Shown here piece after piece: positions 7,436-17,755 of a stretch of 64,000 nucleotides of DNA (position 1 is its first letter; every line of letters starts with the position of its first letter). The translations under genes and the position numbers were made by a program. Under the pieces are notes generated by a model. It was not told the origin of the DNA. It was given only the letters and a program-made list of their open reading frames with translations, and did no database searches. This DNA is from Deltaproteobacteria bacterium HGW-Deltaproteobacteria-2. Lineage in GTDB: Bacteria > Desulfobacterota > Syntrophia > Syntrophales > Smithellaceae. The stretch covers positions 183,952 to 247,951 of the forward strand of contig PHBC01000006.1 of NCBI GenBank assembly GCA_002840505.1, in the 5' to 3' direction.

Positions 7436-8722
7436 TTAGTTATCTACATTAAATGGTTTTATCGAAGTTTTCAATGGATTATCATGTACATTAACAATTT
7501 CTTTTTCCATGCCCCGGTTGTAAGACTTTGTAAAAAAATGTACAAGATTAAATTTTATGGAATTGGTTTTTAAATTAAGCCAGCCTTCTTTAAAATCAGA
7601 TCCGATGCCCGGAAGTTCTCCTTTAATATTTTCGTGTTTATCGACAGCACTTGCATTGTCATTATAGTACAGATTAACCTTTACAGGACTTGCCGCTGGC
7701 GATATACATCGAGACCAGAACGCTAATTTTTCATTTGTAAGAACACTCCATTTCCACGGCGATAGATTAAGGGATTTATCTGAGTCATCCATTTTGCCGT
7801 CAATAACCTGTCCTGCCAAATTTGTAGACGAATAAAATTTCCATCCTGCGCAGTTTCTAAAGTCATCGATAACAGTAGCGTGAAACGCGGACGGCTTAAT
7901 CGGGAATTTAGCTGCGAAAGGAAATTCAGCATAGGTATAATAATAAATAGTATCCTGTTCCGTTGAGACAACAGGGATACCCAATACCGTAATTGTGTTT
8001 TTTGTATGAACAATCACGCGTACCGGTCCGTCAATATAACCGTATTCTTTGACTTTAATATCATCTTCGGTAGGATTTAACGTGACTCCCATGGATGTCA
8101 TTGAAATCCTGACTTTCACCCTGTCTATTATATTTGTACCGTTGCCGCCAAGTCCTTTCCCAAAAGCATAATTAGAAGCTGCTACCGGATGGTTTTTATC
8201 AAATGCTGCAATGTAATTTGCTGCTGTTATTTTAAGATTGCCGGCATCATAATCTACGTAATCTACAGTTGATTTCTGAGTTGCTGATCTGTACAAAACC
8301 AAATATACCCATACTTTGTCCGATGTTTCGGGGTCTGTCAATTCTATCTCAGCGCAAGATATGGCATCTCTGAACTTATAATTTTTAATTTTATCGCCGG
8401 CATCTTTTACCATAAAAACAAGCTCATCGTCTTTATCAAAATTGTTATTAGAGCTTTTAGATATATCCTTTCCCGATGTCAGTACATAATTCCCGTTAAT
8501 TATCTTGTCTATTTGAAACGGGATCATATTAAGCTTGTCCTCTTTATATGAATATAAATTATAATTATTTATTGGATTGCCTAGAATGAATTTGCAATCT
8601 TTACCCTTAATGATCACAGGATCAATAGTGCGATTTGGGGTTTCCACGGGATTACTTAAAGCAACGCCTTGAACGAAAATAATCATAATGATTACGGATA
8701 AAATAACAGATTTTTTTATCAT
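7436..8722 (-). CDS. Large secreted protein of unknown function
   Basis: 428 residues with a clear signal peptide (KKSVILSVIIMIIFVQGVALS) and a cut near residue 23. The mature part is rich in beta-forming stretches and Asn/Asp/Lys. Notable segments are DDELVFMVKDAGD (about 98-110), ELTDPETSDKVWVYLVLYRS, EYGYIDGPVRVIVHTKNTI and AGWKFYSSTNLAGQVIDGK. I do not recognise a catalytic motif. It is probably periplasmic, since no C-terminal anchor is seen. It stands alone between the ECF gene and the tRNA. The AT-rich coding is similar to its neighbours. Confidence 0.7.
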   Translation of the reverse strand: MIKKSVILSVIIMIIFVQGVALSNPVETPNRTIDPVIIKGKDCKFILGNPINNYNLYSYKEDKLNMIPFQIDKIINGNYVLTSGKDISKSSNNNFDKDDELVFMVKDAGDKIKNYKFRDAISCAEIELTDPETSDKVWVYLVLYRSATQKSTVDYVDYDAGNLKITAANYIAAFDKNHPVAASNYAFGKGLGGNGTNIIDRVKVRISMTSMGVTLNPTEDDIKVKEYGYIDGPVRVIVHTKNTITVLGIPVVSTEQDTIYYYTYAEFPFAAKFPIKPSAFHATVIDDFRNCAGWKFYSSTNLAGQVIDGKMDDSDKSLNLSPWKWSVLTNEKLAFWSRCISPAASPVKVNLYYNDNASAVDKHENIKGELPGIGSDFKEGWLNLKTNSIKFNLVHFFTKSYNRGMEKEIVNVHDNPLKTSIKPFNVDN

Positions 8723-9126
8723 AATTTCACCTCATGCTTCTTTTAGTAAATTAACTTTAAATCGTAGAGATTATTTTTCGATCTTTTCAGCTTCTTCAAC
8801 TGGTCTTGCCGAATTCTTTAAATCTTTCTGTACCGGAGCGGTGACCTTATTGGATACAATTTATAGCGTTTCCGTTTGTACGTCAATTATTATTTAGTAA
8901 ATTGAAATATTGCATGAATTGGGAAAACAGTTAAACAACATTACCGGAAGTAATCCACATTTATTGACTCAAAGAAAGAAGGGTTGTTCTTAATGTTCTT
9001 ATGTTGTTAGAAGAGGTGAGATTCGTTTCCCCGCTCGTTGGGTTAAAAACACAAATGTATCTGATTGTGTCTGATCCAAAATGCAAAAAAGGAATTAGCT
9101 ATATCAGCTAACCCCTTGTAATTATT
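8723..9126. other. 404-bp intergenic stretch upstream of the secreted protein gene
   Basis: Carries the leader of the secreted protein gene (GAGGTGAAATT before its ATG, read on the minus strand). A minus-strand frame at about 8780-8850 ends like a Glu/Lys-rich protein tail (SARPVEEAEKIEK) but has no start, so it may be a remnant. Nothing else is recognised before the tRNA. Confidence 0.3.
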
Positions 9127-9203
<77 letters not shown>

Positions 9204-9292
9204 ATCCAATTTTTGTCAAGGAGTTATTTTGATAAAGACTTTCAAAATTACACTTACTTGTAATGACTCGAAGTATATTGGACAGAAAGTCA

Positions 9293-10138
9293 CTATTTAG
9301 TTATGTAACCCATAAAGCGGTAAATAAGTTTCGCCGCCATGAAATCCGGAGCAACAATGCCGGGAATAGGCGCCAGTTCTACCACGTCAAAGCCACGAAT
9401 CTTACAGGAACTTGAAACTAACTTGAGCAGGCGTAAAACGTCCCTCCAATAAAGACCACCCGGCTCGGGAGTGCCCGTTGAAGGCATTATGGAAGGATCA
9501 AAAACATCCAAATCAATAGTGACAAATACATCACCGCTCAGGTCTTTGCAAACTGTTGTGTGCCAGTCTTTCTTTTCTAAAGCGAAATCGGCACTATAGG
9601 ATTTAACTTTGCTTTGCGGTAAAAAAGCAGCTTCTTCTTTGCTCATGCTTCTGATGCCCACTTGGATCAGCGGGCAAATTTCGGAAATTCTTCTGGCAAC
9701 GGAAGCATGGTTATAAGGACTTTCCTGATAGCTTTCGCGCAAGTCGGCGTGAGCGTCCAATTGCAGTACTTTTAGTTTGGGATATTTTTCTTTAAGTGCC
9801 TGTACAGCTCCGAAACTGATGCTGTGTTCTCCCCCTAGCATTACCGGTATTTTATTAAGAGCGGCAACTTTGGCAATTTTTTTGCGCACAGCATTGATCA
9901 TATTTTTTGGTCCGCGCGAATCAATGTCAACAGGCAGGGTCGTATGAATGCCGGCCAAATAGGTTTCCTTCTCTAATTCTTCATCATAGAGTTCCATATT
10001 GGTTGAAGCTTCGATAATAGCTGCCGGTCCCCGGCGACTTCCCGGCTGGTATGTGGAAGTCAGATCATACCCAACGGGAACGACGACAAATAAAGCATCG
10101 CGCAGTGAATGCGCCGGATAAATTCCTCCAAAGTTCAT
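9293..10138 (-). CDS. speB: Agmatinase / ureohydrolase family protein
   Basis: 281 residues. The ureohydrolase manganese motifs are complete: GGEHS (about 98-102), DAHADLR (about 124-130) and the DLDVFDPS metal loop with SGTPEPGG-like TGTPEPGGL. The family hydrolyses agmatine to putrescine and urea, a polyamine route in the cytoplasm. Arginase or formiminoglutamase activity is possible, since substrate residues cannot be settled here. Directly downstream of an LpxH-like gene on the same strand with a 42-bp gap. Confidence 0.82.
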   Translation of the reverse strand: MNFGGIYPAHSLRDALFVVVPVGYDLTSTYQPGSRRGPAAIIEASTNMELYDEELEKETYLAGIHTTLPVDIDSRGPKNMINAVRKKIAKVAALNKIPVMLGGEHSISFGAVQALKEKYPKLKVLQLDAHADLRESYQESPYNHASVARRISEICPLIQVGIRSMSKEEAAFLPQSKVKSYSADFALEKKDWHTTVCKDLSGDVFVTIDLDVFDPSIMPSTGTPEPGGLYWRDVLRLLKLVSSSCKIRGFDVVELAPIPGIVAPDFMAAKLIYRFMGYITK

Positions 10139-10180
10139 AAGTTCATCCTCACTAATGGTTAAATTCAGTATATCTTTAAA

Positions 10181-10954
10181 TCAAGGCCGGTAGTACCTTA
10201 GAAAAAAGTTACCGTCCTCATAGTATAAGAAAGAGTAATAATTTATCCAATCGCCCAGTGTAACAAAAGTCTTTTTCTTTTCCGCTATAGTATAATTGTT
10301 TAAACTTGGCACATGACAATGTCCCAGAATAACTGCGTCATAGTTTTCCTGAAATTTAGCTAAAGCAAAAGAAGCCATTTTTTTTACCAGTGCGTCGCCG
10401 TCTTCCACAGTCAGTTCTTTACTGGTAGAGGAAGCAAGTCCGGCCAGAGTCCAACTGATGTTAGCCGGGATTATACGCTGAATGTTATAGAAAGTACGGC
10501 TGCGCAAAGCCTTGCGGAATAAAAGATATCTGATATTGTCTCCATCCGTTGTGTCACCGTGTGCGATAAGAACATTCAAATTATCCAGTTTGGCATTGAT
10601 CATTTCTTCGAATACTTCCATTCCCAGAACATCGCTGAAATATTCTCCCATAAAGAAATCATGATTACCTTCACTTAAGTGAATATTGATTCCCGCTTCC
10701 TTTAGTTCGATTAATTTATTGATCGCCGGCTTAAACTCCGGATTGATTTTCTCCTTCCGACAGAACCAGAAATCAAATAAATCGCCGGCAATATAAAGAT
10801 CGTTAATGCTTTTTGGTGATGAGTCCGTTACGTTATGATTAATTTGGGACGTGATATTCCCTTTCTTAACAGCATCGAAGAAATCCATCAGTTTCTTATA
10901 TCTGTCATCGCTGTATTTTCGTAAATGAGCATCGGAAATGAAAATGGCTTTCAT
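10181..10954 (-). CDS. lpxH: UDP-2,3-diacylglucosamine diphosphatase-like metallophosphoesterase (LpxH family)
   Basis: 257 residues with the calcineurin-like motifs in order: SDAHL (D8, H10), GDLFDFW, GNHDFFMG, AHGD and GHCHVP. LpxH removes UMP from UDP-2,3-diacylglucosamine to give lipid X on the inner membrane face in lipid A synthesis. The neighbouring Kdo gene (divergent kdsD) supports an envelope role. Family members that act on other substrates exist, so the exact enzyme is likely rather than certain. Confidence 0.75.
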   Translation of the reverse strand: MKAIFISDAHLRKYSDDRYKKLMDFFDAVKKGNITSQINHNVTDSSPKSINDLYIAGDLFDFWFCRKEKINPEFKPAINKLIELKEAGINIHLSEGNHDFFMGEYFSDVLGMEVFEEMINAKLDNLNVLIAHGDTTDGDNIRYLLFRKALRSRTFYNIQRIIPANISWTLAGLASSTSKELTVEDGDALVKKMASFALAKFQENYDAVILGHCHVPSLNNYTIAEKKKTFVTLGDWINYYSFLYYEDGNFFLRYYRP

Positions 10955-11195
10955 GCTTTAGTCCCGTTAATTTGATTCAAATGTGTTTTAGCAGATACCT
11001 TTCGTGAGGTCAATAAACACCTGCTGCATCCATAAAAATAATGATATATTAACAAAATCGCAGATGCCTGAAGAATCATTTTGCTAAGAAACGTTTTCAA
11101 TTCATTCTTGTTTTGTCTGTGTTTTTTTGCTAGCTTTGATAAAAATTATCCGGTTTAGAAAAATTAATATTCATAATTTAAATAAAGGCAAATAA

Positions 11196-12191
11196 ATGAC
11201 AAAAAAACAAAAAGTAATTAAACAGGCAATAGATGTATTAAAAATAGAAGCACAGAGCATTTTGCAGTTGATCGATAAAATCGACAACAATTTTTCCCGT
11301 GCTGTAGATTTAATTTCCAAATCCAAGGGCAGAGTTATCATTACGGGCATTGGAAAATCAGGCTTAATTGGACGAAAAATCGTTGCCACGTTAACGAGCA
11401 CGGGAACACCGGCGCTTTTCTTACATCCTGTTGAAGGCATCCACGGCGATTTGGGTATAGTCACCAAGGAGGACATATTGCTGGCCATTTCCAACAGCGG
11501 TGAAACCGGCGAACTTATACCCATCATAAAATCCGTTCGTCATATCGGGGCGCCTATAATAGCTTTTACGGGCGGTCTATCTTCAACTCTGGCACAGGCT
11601 AGTGATATTGTCATTGACGTTTCCGTGGAAAAAGAAGCCTGTCCCTTCGGTCTTGCTCCCACTTCCAGTTCTACTGCCACATTGGCAATTGGCGACGCTC
11701 TGGCTATTGTTCTTATTGATGAGAAGCAATTTAAGGAAAAAGATTTCTATAAATTTCATCCCGGAGGAAATCTTGGTACCAGGTTAAAAGAAACCGTAAA
11801 AGATGCCATGATTGCCGGAAAACAAATTCCCAAAGTGCTTGCGGGAACTTCCGTTACAAAAGCAGTACAGGAAATTAACAGTAAAAATGTCGGATTTGTT
11901 TTAATTACCGATAATAAAGATAAACTTCTGGGGATTTTTACTGACGGCGATGTACGTCGCATGATCAGCAAAGGAATATCTTTTGAAGGAAAAATTATTA
12001 ATGAGGTTATGACTAAAAATCCTCAGACAATAGATGAAAATATTTCCCTGGCTCAGACATTGGAACTAATGCAGAAAAAAGAAATAACCTCCTTTGCCGT
12101 GGTTAATGAGAAAAAAGAATTGAAAGGATATATCCACCTGCATGATATTTTAGGACGGGGCGGATCGGTTAATATTTCGTTGAATCAATAA
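11196..12191 (+). CDS. kdsD: Arabinose-5-phosphate isomerase (KpsF/GutQ/KdsD family)
   Basis: 331 residues: an N-terminal SIS domain (about 40-190, with GIGKSGLIGRKIVATL, HPVEGIHGDLG, SNSGETGEL) and two CBS repeats (about 205-325, ending SFAVVNEKKELKGYIHLHDIL). It interconverts ribulose-5-phosphate and arabinose-5-phosphate, the first step to Kdo of LPS. ATG start with AAAGG about 9 nt before it. Followed in the same direction by the gamma-carbonic anhydrase-like gene with an 18-bp gap. Confidence 0.93.
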   Translation: MTKKQKVIKQAIDVLKIEAQSILQLIDKIDNNFSRAVDLISKSKGRVIITGIGKSGLIGRKIVATLTSTGTPALFLHPVEGIHGDLGIVTKEDILLAISNSGETGELIPIIKSVRHIGAPIIAFTGGLSSTLAQASDIVIDVSVEKEACPFGLAPTSSSTATLAIGDALAIVLIDEKQFKEKDFYKFHPGGNLGTRLKETVKDAMIAGKQIPKVLAGTSVTKAVQEINSKNVGFVLITDNKDKLLGIFTDGDVRRMISKGISFEGKIINEVMTKNPQTIDENISLAQTLELMQKKEITSFAVVNEKKELKGYIHLHDILGRGGSVNISLNQ

Positions 12192-12209
12192 TTGCCGGGG
12201 GAAATAATA

Positions 12210-12734
12210 ATGGCCCTTTATGAATTTGACGGCAAAAGACCGCAGGTGCCGATCGATTCTTTTGTTCACCCGCATGCCGTTTTAATCGGCGATGTAAAAG
12301 TAGGCCATGAATGCCTGATTGCTCCCGGTGTCTCCATCCGGGCGGATTTTGGACCGGTTGTTATCGGCAATCGTTCCAACGTTCAGGATAATTCCGTTAT
12401 TCATGTCTATCCCGATTCCAGGGTGATCATTGAAGAAGATGTCACTATTGCTCACGGTACTATTCTTCATGATGTTATCATTAAATCAAGATGTGTAATC
12501 GGCATAGGCGCTATTTTGCTCTTTAACTCTGTTTGCGAAGAAGATGTTTTTGTGTCTGTTGGTTCAATTGTACCCAGGGGCATGCATATCCCTGCCGGTA
12601 AGATAGTCGCCGGCAACCCGGCAAAAATCACTCACGATGTTACTGATGAACAAAAAATGATGGCGAAAGCCGGCATCGACTATTATTGTGATATCTGCAA
12701 AAAATATATCGCTACGATGAAAGCAGTTATTTGA
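12210..12734 (+). CDS. Gamma-carbonic anhydrase-like hexapeptide-repeat protein
   Basis: 174 residues from ATG 12210 (GGGGGA 7 nt upstream; the longer TTG form lacks a site). It is a left-handed beta-helix of hexapeptide repeats with the three zinc histidines of the gamma class in NSVIH, IAHG and LHD. Homologues are carbonic anhydrases or YrdA-like proteins with no measured activity. The tail (MMAKAGIDYYCDICKKYIATMK) holds an extra CxxC. Probably cytoplasmic. Confidence 0.82.
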   Translation: MALYEFDGKRPQVPIDSFVHPHAVLIGDVKVGHECLIAPGVSIRADFGPVVIGNRSNVQDNSVIHVYPDSRVIIEEDVTIAHGTILHDVIIKSRCVIGIGAILLFNSVCEEDVFVSVGSIVPRGMHIPAGKIVAGNPAKITHDVTDEQKMMAKAGIDYYCDICKKYIATMKAVI

Positions 12735-12814
12735 TTCACCTGCAATAAACTTTACAAGCTTAACACCTTGTGATATTAAATAAAAGTGTTGAAAAACCAT
12801 TAAGGAGAAGTAAC

Positions 12815-13564
12815 ATGTCCGGCCATTCCAAATGGAGCACAATAAAAAGAAAAAAAGGCGCGATAGACGCCAAGCGCGGCAAGATATTTACCAAGATTAT
12901 TAAGGAAATAACCCTGGCAGCACGGCTGGGCGGCGGAGATATTGAAGGAAATTCCCGGCTCAGGCAGGCGGTTGCGCTCGCCAAAGAAGAAAATATGCCC
13001 AAGGATAATATTGATAGGGCGATTAAAAAAGGTACCGGTGGCGAACAGGGCGCGGCTGCTTTTGAAGAAATAACCTATGAGGGTTACGGTCCCGGCGGCG
13101 CGGCAGTTATTGTGGAAATTATGACCGATAACAAAAACAGGACTGTGGCGGAAATCAGACATATCTTCTCCAAACACGGAGGCAATCTCGGTGAGAACGG
13201 TTGTGTGTCATGGATATTCGCGAAAAAGGGAAGTATAGTTATTGATAAAAAAGTTATTGATGAAGATGCTCTGATGGAACTGGCTCTGGAAGCCGGAGCG
13301 GAAGATGTGCAAAGTGAAGATAGTGAATATGAAGTAATTACCGATCCCGCTTCCTTTGAAGTTGTAAAAAAGGCGCTTGATGCCAAGGGGATAAAGCATC
13401 TGGAAGCCCGGATCAGCATGATTCCGTCCAATACCGTCAAATTGGGAGCGAACAAAGCGGAGCAAATGCTCAAGATGATGGAAAAACTGGAAGATAATGA
13501 CGACGTGCAGAATGTCTACGCTAATTTCGATATAGATGAAGATGTCATGGAGAAGTTAAGTTAA
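12815..13564 (+). CDS. yebC: YebC/PmpR family protein
   Basis: 249 residues from ATG 12815, with AAGGAG 6 nt upstream. It begins with the invariant [16 protein letters not shown] and keeps [14 protein letters not shown] in the middle. The family was first annotated as transcriptional regulators; some members act on translation of hard-to-pass sequences, so the role is best left broad. It precedes ruvCAB, the common bacterial order, with a dispersed repeat in between. Confidence 0.95.
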   Translation: MSGHSKWSTIKRKKGAIDAKRGKIFTKIIKEITLAARLGGGDIEGNSRLRQAVALAKEENMPKDNIDRAIKKGTGGEQGAAAFEEITYEGYGPGGAAVIVEIMTDNKNRTVAEIRHIFSKHGGNLGENGCVSWIFAKKGSIVIDKKVIDEDALMELALEAGAEDVQSEDSEYEVITDPASFEVVKKALDAKGIKHLEARISMIPSNTVKLGANKAEQMLKMMEKLEDNDDVQNVYANFDIDEDVMEKLS

Positions 13565-13623
13565 AGAATATCAAAGCTTTCATGTTTTATTATGTCGAAG
13601 AACCTTTGAAAAACCGCTCTAGT

Positions 13624-13707
13624 TGTCATTTCGAGGAGTCTGCCTTGGCGGACGATGAGAAATCTTTACTTTAAGTTATAAAATTTCTCCCTATGGTCGA
13701 GATGACA
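13624..13707. repeat. Dispersed palindromic repeat, type A
   Basis: Begins TTGTCATTTCGAGGAG and ends TCGAGATGACAA, so the ends are inverted copies. Related elements occur at 35561, 43013, 26871, 29987, 31288 and 46753. It fills the yebC-ruvC gap. Confidence 0.6.
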
Positions 13708-13770
13708 AATGATAATTTTCAATGGTTTAATGAATGTCACGTGTAAGATATTTTTTGCGGAATTAAAAAA

Positions 13771-14250
13771 TTGCGAATCTTAGGAATTGATCCAGGCAGT
13801 CATGTTACCGGTTACGGCATCATTGAAAAGAAGGGGAATTATTTGCAGCATGTTCTTCATGGCGAAATCAAGCCGAAAAAAGATTCGCCTTTATCCGCAA
13901 CGTTAATTGTTGTTTATCAGCAGCTTTCCGCAGTAATTTCTCAGACCACGCCTCAGGCTATTGCACTGGAAAATATTTTTTACGGAAAAAATGTCCGCAG
14001 CTTGATTAAACAGGCTCAGGTCAGAGGTGTTGTAATTTTTGCCGGCGCCGATAAAGGGCTGGATGTCTTTGAATACTCACCGTTGGAAATTAAAAAGGCC
14101 GTGGTGGGTTACGGAAGGGCGGAAAAACGACAAGTTCAGGTCATGGTCAAAGCCATTTTAAAACTGCCCGAGCTTCCTCCGGCGGACGCTGCGGATGCGC
14201 TGGCAACCGCGATATGCCATGCTAACTTCTCAAAGGAAATACCAATCTGA
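13771..14250 (+). CDS. ruvC: Holliday junction resolvase RuvC
   Basis: 159 residues from a TTG start. Catalytic acidic residues are placed as in RuvC: GIDPG (D7), ALENIF (E67), and the C-terminal PADAADALATAICH (Asp pair). It cuts four-way DNA junctions with RuvAB in recombination repair. It overlaps ruvA by one base (TGATG), which implies translational coupling. The ribosome site is weak. Confidence 0.95.
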   Translation: MRILGIDPGSHVTGYGIIEKKGNYLQHVLHGEIKPKKDSPLSATLIVVYQQLSAVISQTTPQAIALENIFYGKNVRSLIKQAQVRGVVIFAGADKGLDVFEYSPLEIKKAVVGYGRAEKRQVQVMVKAILKLPELPPADAADALATAICHANFSKEIPI

Positions 14251-14858
14251 TGATTGCCTTAATCAGCGGTAAAATCGTTTATAAAGGTATCGCTCACGTG
14301 ATTGTTGATGTCCAGGGCGTCGGCTATCGTATTTTTATTCCGCTGACAACTTTTTATGAATTGCCGGAAGCAGGACAACCAATAACTCTGCATATTCATA
14401 CCAATGTCAAACAGGACGCCATAAACCTGTTTGGTTTTCACACTATTCAGGAAAGAGATCTTTTTCAATTGATGATTTCGGTGAGCGGCATTGGGCCTAA
14501 AGTTGCCATGAATATCCTTTCCGGTATTTCCGCGCTGGAATTGTTGAGTGCCATATCCGGCGGGCATGTCGAAAAACTGATTAAGGTTCCGGGAGTGGGC
14601 AAAAAAATGGCCGAGCGTCTGATTCTGGAATTAAAAGAAAAAGTTCTCAAGAAAATGATGCTGGAGAAAGAACCCGAGGCTGGTCTTCAGAATCGCATTG
14701 ATGAAATTATAACAGAAGATGTTCTTTCCGCTTTGGTGAATTTAGGTTATAAAAACAATGTCGCTAAAGACGCTTTAGATAGGGCTATCCGTTCATCCGA
14801 AGAAAAATTGGAAATGGATAAGCTCTTGAAAAAGACTTTAAAATTTCTTGCCGGTTAA
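14250..14858 (+). CDS. ruvA: Holliday junction branch migration protein RuvA
   Basis: 202 residues. An OB fold at the N terminus (MIALISGKIVYKG), then helix-hairpin-helix DNA-binding motifs (SGIGPKVAMNILSG and VPGVGKKMAERLILELK), and a flexible linker to the C-terminal RuvB-binding domain (about 155-202). It forms the tetramer that holds the junction open for RuvB. Member of the ruvCAB operon. Confidence 0.97.
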   Translation: MIALISGKIVYKGIAHVIVDVQGVGYRIFIPLTTFYELPEAGQPITLHIHTNVKQDAINLFGFHTIQERDLFQLMISVSGIGPKVAMNILSGISALELLSAISGGHVEKLIKVPGVGKKMAERLILELKEKVLKKMMLEKEPEAGLQNRIDEIITEDVLSALVNLGYKNNVAKDALDRAIRSSEEKLEMDKLLKKTLKFLAG

Positions 14859-14881
14859 TTTGAACGAATAAGGTATGCGAT

Positions 14882-15907
14882 ATGGATAAACCTGTAAAAA
14901 ATGTTTTAATCAGTCCTTCCTGCGCCGATGAAGAAAGTGACTTTGAAGTTACTTTACGTCCGGCGAAATTAAAAGATTATGTCGGTCAGGAAAAAGTAAA
15001 AAGCAATCTGGCTATCTTTGTTGAAGCAGCAAAAAAACGCCGCGAGGCCCTTGATCATGTACTTCTATACGGTCCTCCCGGGTTGGGAAAAACTACGCTG
15101 GCTTATATTATTGCCAGGGAAATGGGCGTTGATATCAAGGTTACTTCCGGGCCGGTTATAGAGAGGCCGGGAGATTTGGCAGCAATTTTAACGAATATGC
15201 AAGAGCATGAAGTTCTCTTCATCGATGAAATTCACAGGCTTTCCCATGTGGTGGAAGAAATTTTGTATCCGGCCATGGAGGATTTTCATATTGATATTTT
15301 AATCGGGCAGGGACCATCCGCCAGATCAATGAAACTGGACATTCCCAAATTTACGCTGGTGGGAGCGACAACCCGCGCCGGATCGCTTACTTCTCCCTTG
15401 CGTGACCGTTTCGGCATGCACTTTCGTCTGGAGTTTTACTCGCCGCAGGAACTTGCTATTATTCTGAAGAGATCTGCATCCATTCTGGGAGTCAAACTTG
15501 CCGCCGCAGGGGCGGAGGAACTCGCCGCACGCGCACGTGGCACGCCGCGTATTGCCAACCGTCTACTCAAACGCGTACGCGATTACGCCGAGGTGAAAAG
15601 CGATGGGACCATTGATGGGAAAATAGCCCGGGAAGCGCTGGATGCTTTTGAAGTTGATCAAAAAGGATTTGATCAGATGGACAGAAAACTACTACTGACG
15701 CTGATTGAAAAATTCAACGGCGGACCGGTCGGAGTGGATAGTCTTGCCGCGGCCATTGGCGAAGAAAGAGTGACCATTGAAGATGTCTATGAACCGTATC
15801 TGATTCAGGAAGGTTATTTGCAAAGAACGGCTCGCGGTAGAATCGCTTCCGCCAGAGCGTACGAACACTTTGGGTTGAAGGCCACTGGACAGGGAGAAAT
15901 ATTTTAA
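14882..15907 (+). CDS. ruvB: Holliday junction branch migration ATPase RuvB
   Basis: 341 residues. AAA+ motor with Walker A GPPGLGKT, Walker [10 protein letters not shown], sensor 1 GATTRAG, arginine finger LRDRFG, and the C-terminal winged helix ([15 protein letters not shown]). Drives branch migration as hexamers on RuvA. Last gene of ruvCAB, with queH 36 bp downstream. Confidence 0.98.
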   Translation: MDKPVKNVLISPSCADEESDFEVTLRPAKLKDYVGQEKVKSNLAIFVEAAKKRREALDHVLLYGPPGLGKTTLAYIIAREMGVDIKVTSGPVIERPGDLAAILTNMQEHEVLFIDEIHRLSHVVEEILYPAMEDFHIDILIGQGPSARSMKLDIPKFTLVGATTRAGSLTSPLRDRFGMHFRLEFYSPQELAIILKRSASILGVKLAAAGAEELAARARGTPRIANRLLKRVRDYAEVKSDGTIDGKIAREALDAFEVDQKGFDQMDRKLLLTLIEKFNGGPVGVDSLAAAIGEERVTIEDVYEPYLIQEGYLQRTARGRIASARAYEHFGLKATGQGEIF

Positions 15908-15943
15908 CATAGGACAAAAATAACACCGGTTAAATTTTATAAT

Positions 15944-16474
15944 ATGAAAATGTTAATGCACATCTGTTGCGGGCCTTGCACCATCTATCCCCTGAAAGAG
16001 TTAAGAACTCATGGGCATCAAATCACCGGGGTTTTTTACAATCCCAATATTCATCCTTATCAGGAATATCAGAGACGCCGCCAGACTCTTATGGATTATT
16101 CTGATAAAACATTTTTAAATATTGTCTGGCCGGAAGGATATCCGTTGGAAGAATTTTTACGGGCAGTTGCTAATCTAAAAGAAAATGAAAGATGTGCTTT
16201 CTGTCTGAGAGATCGTCTGGCCTATACTGCAGAAATGGCAATTCAGGAAAAATACGATGGTTTTACGACCACATTACTTTACAGCAAATATCAAAAGCAT
16301 GATATGATTAAGGAAATCGGGAAAACCTTGGGCCAGCAACTGGGAATATTCTTTTATTATCAGGATTTTCGTACTGGATGGGCCGAAGGTGTAAAAATAT
16401 CCAAAGAGTTGGATATGTACCGCCAGCCTTATTGCGGTTGCATTTACAGCGAAAAGCAGAGATACTGCAAATAA
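15944..16474 (+). CDS. queH: Epoxyqueuosine reductase QueH
   Basis: 176 residues with the QueH cysteine pattern: HICCGPC at residues 6-12, RCAFCLRDR in the middle and a C-terminal YCGC. The family makes the last step to queuosine in tRNA by a route independent of cobalamin (unlike QueG), using a [4Fe-4S] and adjacent iron. Probably read with ruvCAB from the same promoter. Confidence 0.9.
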   Translation: MKMLMHICCGPCTIYPLKELRTHGHQITGVFYNPNIHPYQEYQRRRQTLMDYSDKTFLNIVWPEGYPLEEFLRAVANLKENERCAFCLRDRLAYTAEMAIQEKYDGFTTTLLYSKYQKHDMIKEIGKTLGQQLGIFFYYQDFRTGWAEGVKISKELDMYRQPYCGCIYSEKQRYCK

Positions 16475-16671
16475 TTTTATATACTTATATATCTAGAATA
16501 TCAACTGTGGCGATTATGCCACACCAAGACAGAAAACAACCAATTTTATCGATTCGTATTTCAATAAAAACATAATTATTACAACATGATATATTTTATG
16601 ACGAATATTGCAGAATATGGTATGCTAATTGCTGTTATTTGAAGTATCAATTTTTTATTTTGGGAAAAATT

Positions 16672-17604
16672 ATGAATTTGCAGCGTACACTTAAAAAAGA
16701 AATAAATTGTTCCAGCATAGGTTTGCATACCGGCCGTAAAATCAACATGAAGATAAAACCGGCACAGGCTGATACAGGTATAGTTTTTATCCGTAAGGAT
16801 TTGCCCGAAGCAATGCCGATTCTAGCCCGCTATGATAATGTTTGCGATACGACGCTGGCCACAACATTAGGTTCCAACGGGGTAACGGTTTCTACAGTGG
16901 AACATCTTTTATCGGCGTTCAGCGGGATGGGTGTTGATAACGCTGTTGTAGAACTTGATTCTTTTGAGGTACCTGTTATGGACGGCAGCGCGCTTCCTTT
17001 TGTGAATATGCTCAAGGAGGTCGGCACGCACGTTCAAAAGAAAAATAAAAAACTGTTGATTATTAAGAAACCCGTATCTGTAAATAACGGCGATGGCAGC
17101 GCCATGTTTATGCCTGCGGATGAATTTAAAATAACTTATGAAATAGATTTCAAACACCCTGTTATCGGTAAACAATCATTAGACATGACTTTCTCGGATG
17201 AAATATATGAAAAAGATATTTGTGCTGCTCAGACTTTCGGTTTTCTGAAAGATCTGGAGTTTCTGCAGGCAAAAGGTCTGGCGCTGGGTGGATCGCTGAA
17301 AAATGCAATTGTTCTCGATGAGAAAAAAATTATCAATAAAGAAGGACAACGAATCGAGAATGTTTTTGTAAAACATAAAATTCTTGATGCGATCGGAGAT
17401 TTGTTTTTGTTGGGAATGCCGATAATCGGGCATTTTATAGCTTACAAATCCGGCCATCGTTTAAATAATCTTTTGCTTAGAGAGTTAATGGCTAAAAAAG
17501 ATTGTTGGGAAATTGTTAATTCTATCAATAAAGAAGAAGTACATAAGCTTAATTTTCTCAAAAAAATTCCTTCCTTTAAAATTCTCGACGCCATTCGGGC
17601 TTAA
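16672..17604 (+). CDS. lpxC: UDP-3-O-acyl-N-acetylglucosamine deacetylase
   Basis: 310 residues from ATG 16672 (GGGA 7-8 nt upstream; the longer TTG form adds an unconserved leader). Zinc and catalytic motifs: TVEHLLSAFSGMGVDN, EVPVMDGSALPF, KHKILDAIGDLFLLG and GHRLNN. It commits UDP-GlcNAc to lipid A, a zinc hydrolase of the cytoplasm. Evidence of an LPS-bearing envelope, with kdsD and rfaE2 in the same window. Confidence 0.96.
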   Translation: MNLQRTLKKEINCSSIGLHTGRKINMKIKPAQADTGIVFIRKDLPEAMPILARYDNVCDTTLATTLGSNGVTVSTVEHLLSAFSGMGVDNAVVELDSFEVPVMDGSALPFVNMLKEVGTHVQKKNKKLLIIKKPVSVNNGDGSAMFMPADEFKITYEIDFKHPVIGKQSLDMTFSDEIYEKDICAAQTFGFLKDLEFLQAKGLALGGSLKNAIVLDEKKIINKEGQRIENVFVKHKILDAIGDLFLLGMPIIGHFIAYKSGHRLNNLLLRELMAKKDCWEIVNSINKEEVHKLNFLKKIPSFKILDAIRA

Positions 17605-17755
17605 ACCAAATAAATCTTGATTTTTATCGATAGGTTGCCTAAGATTACAACTTAAAATTTTAAGGCTGGTTTCTTTCATGCCGTACCCCTTTTAAATTTT
17701 AATACGAGTACTGCGTGATTTTACTTGTTTTAAATTTTGGATAAACAGGCGTTTT

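Noticed and set aside
16508-16540. GTGGC-N6-GCCAC hairpin after queH as a terminator
   Set aside because: The stem is short and no T-run follows; not strong enough to list.
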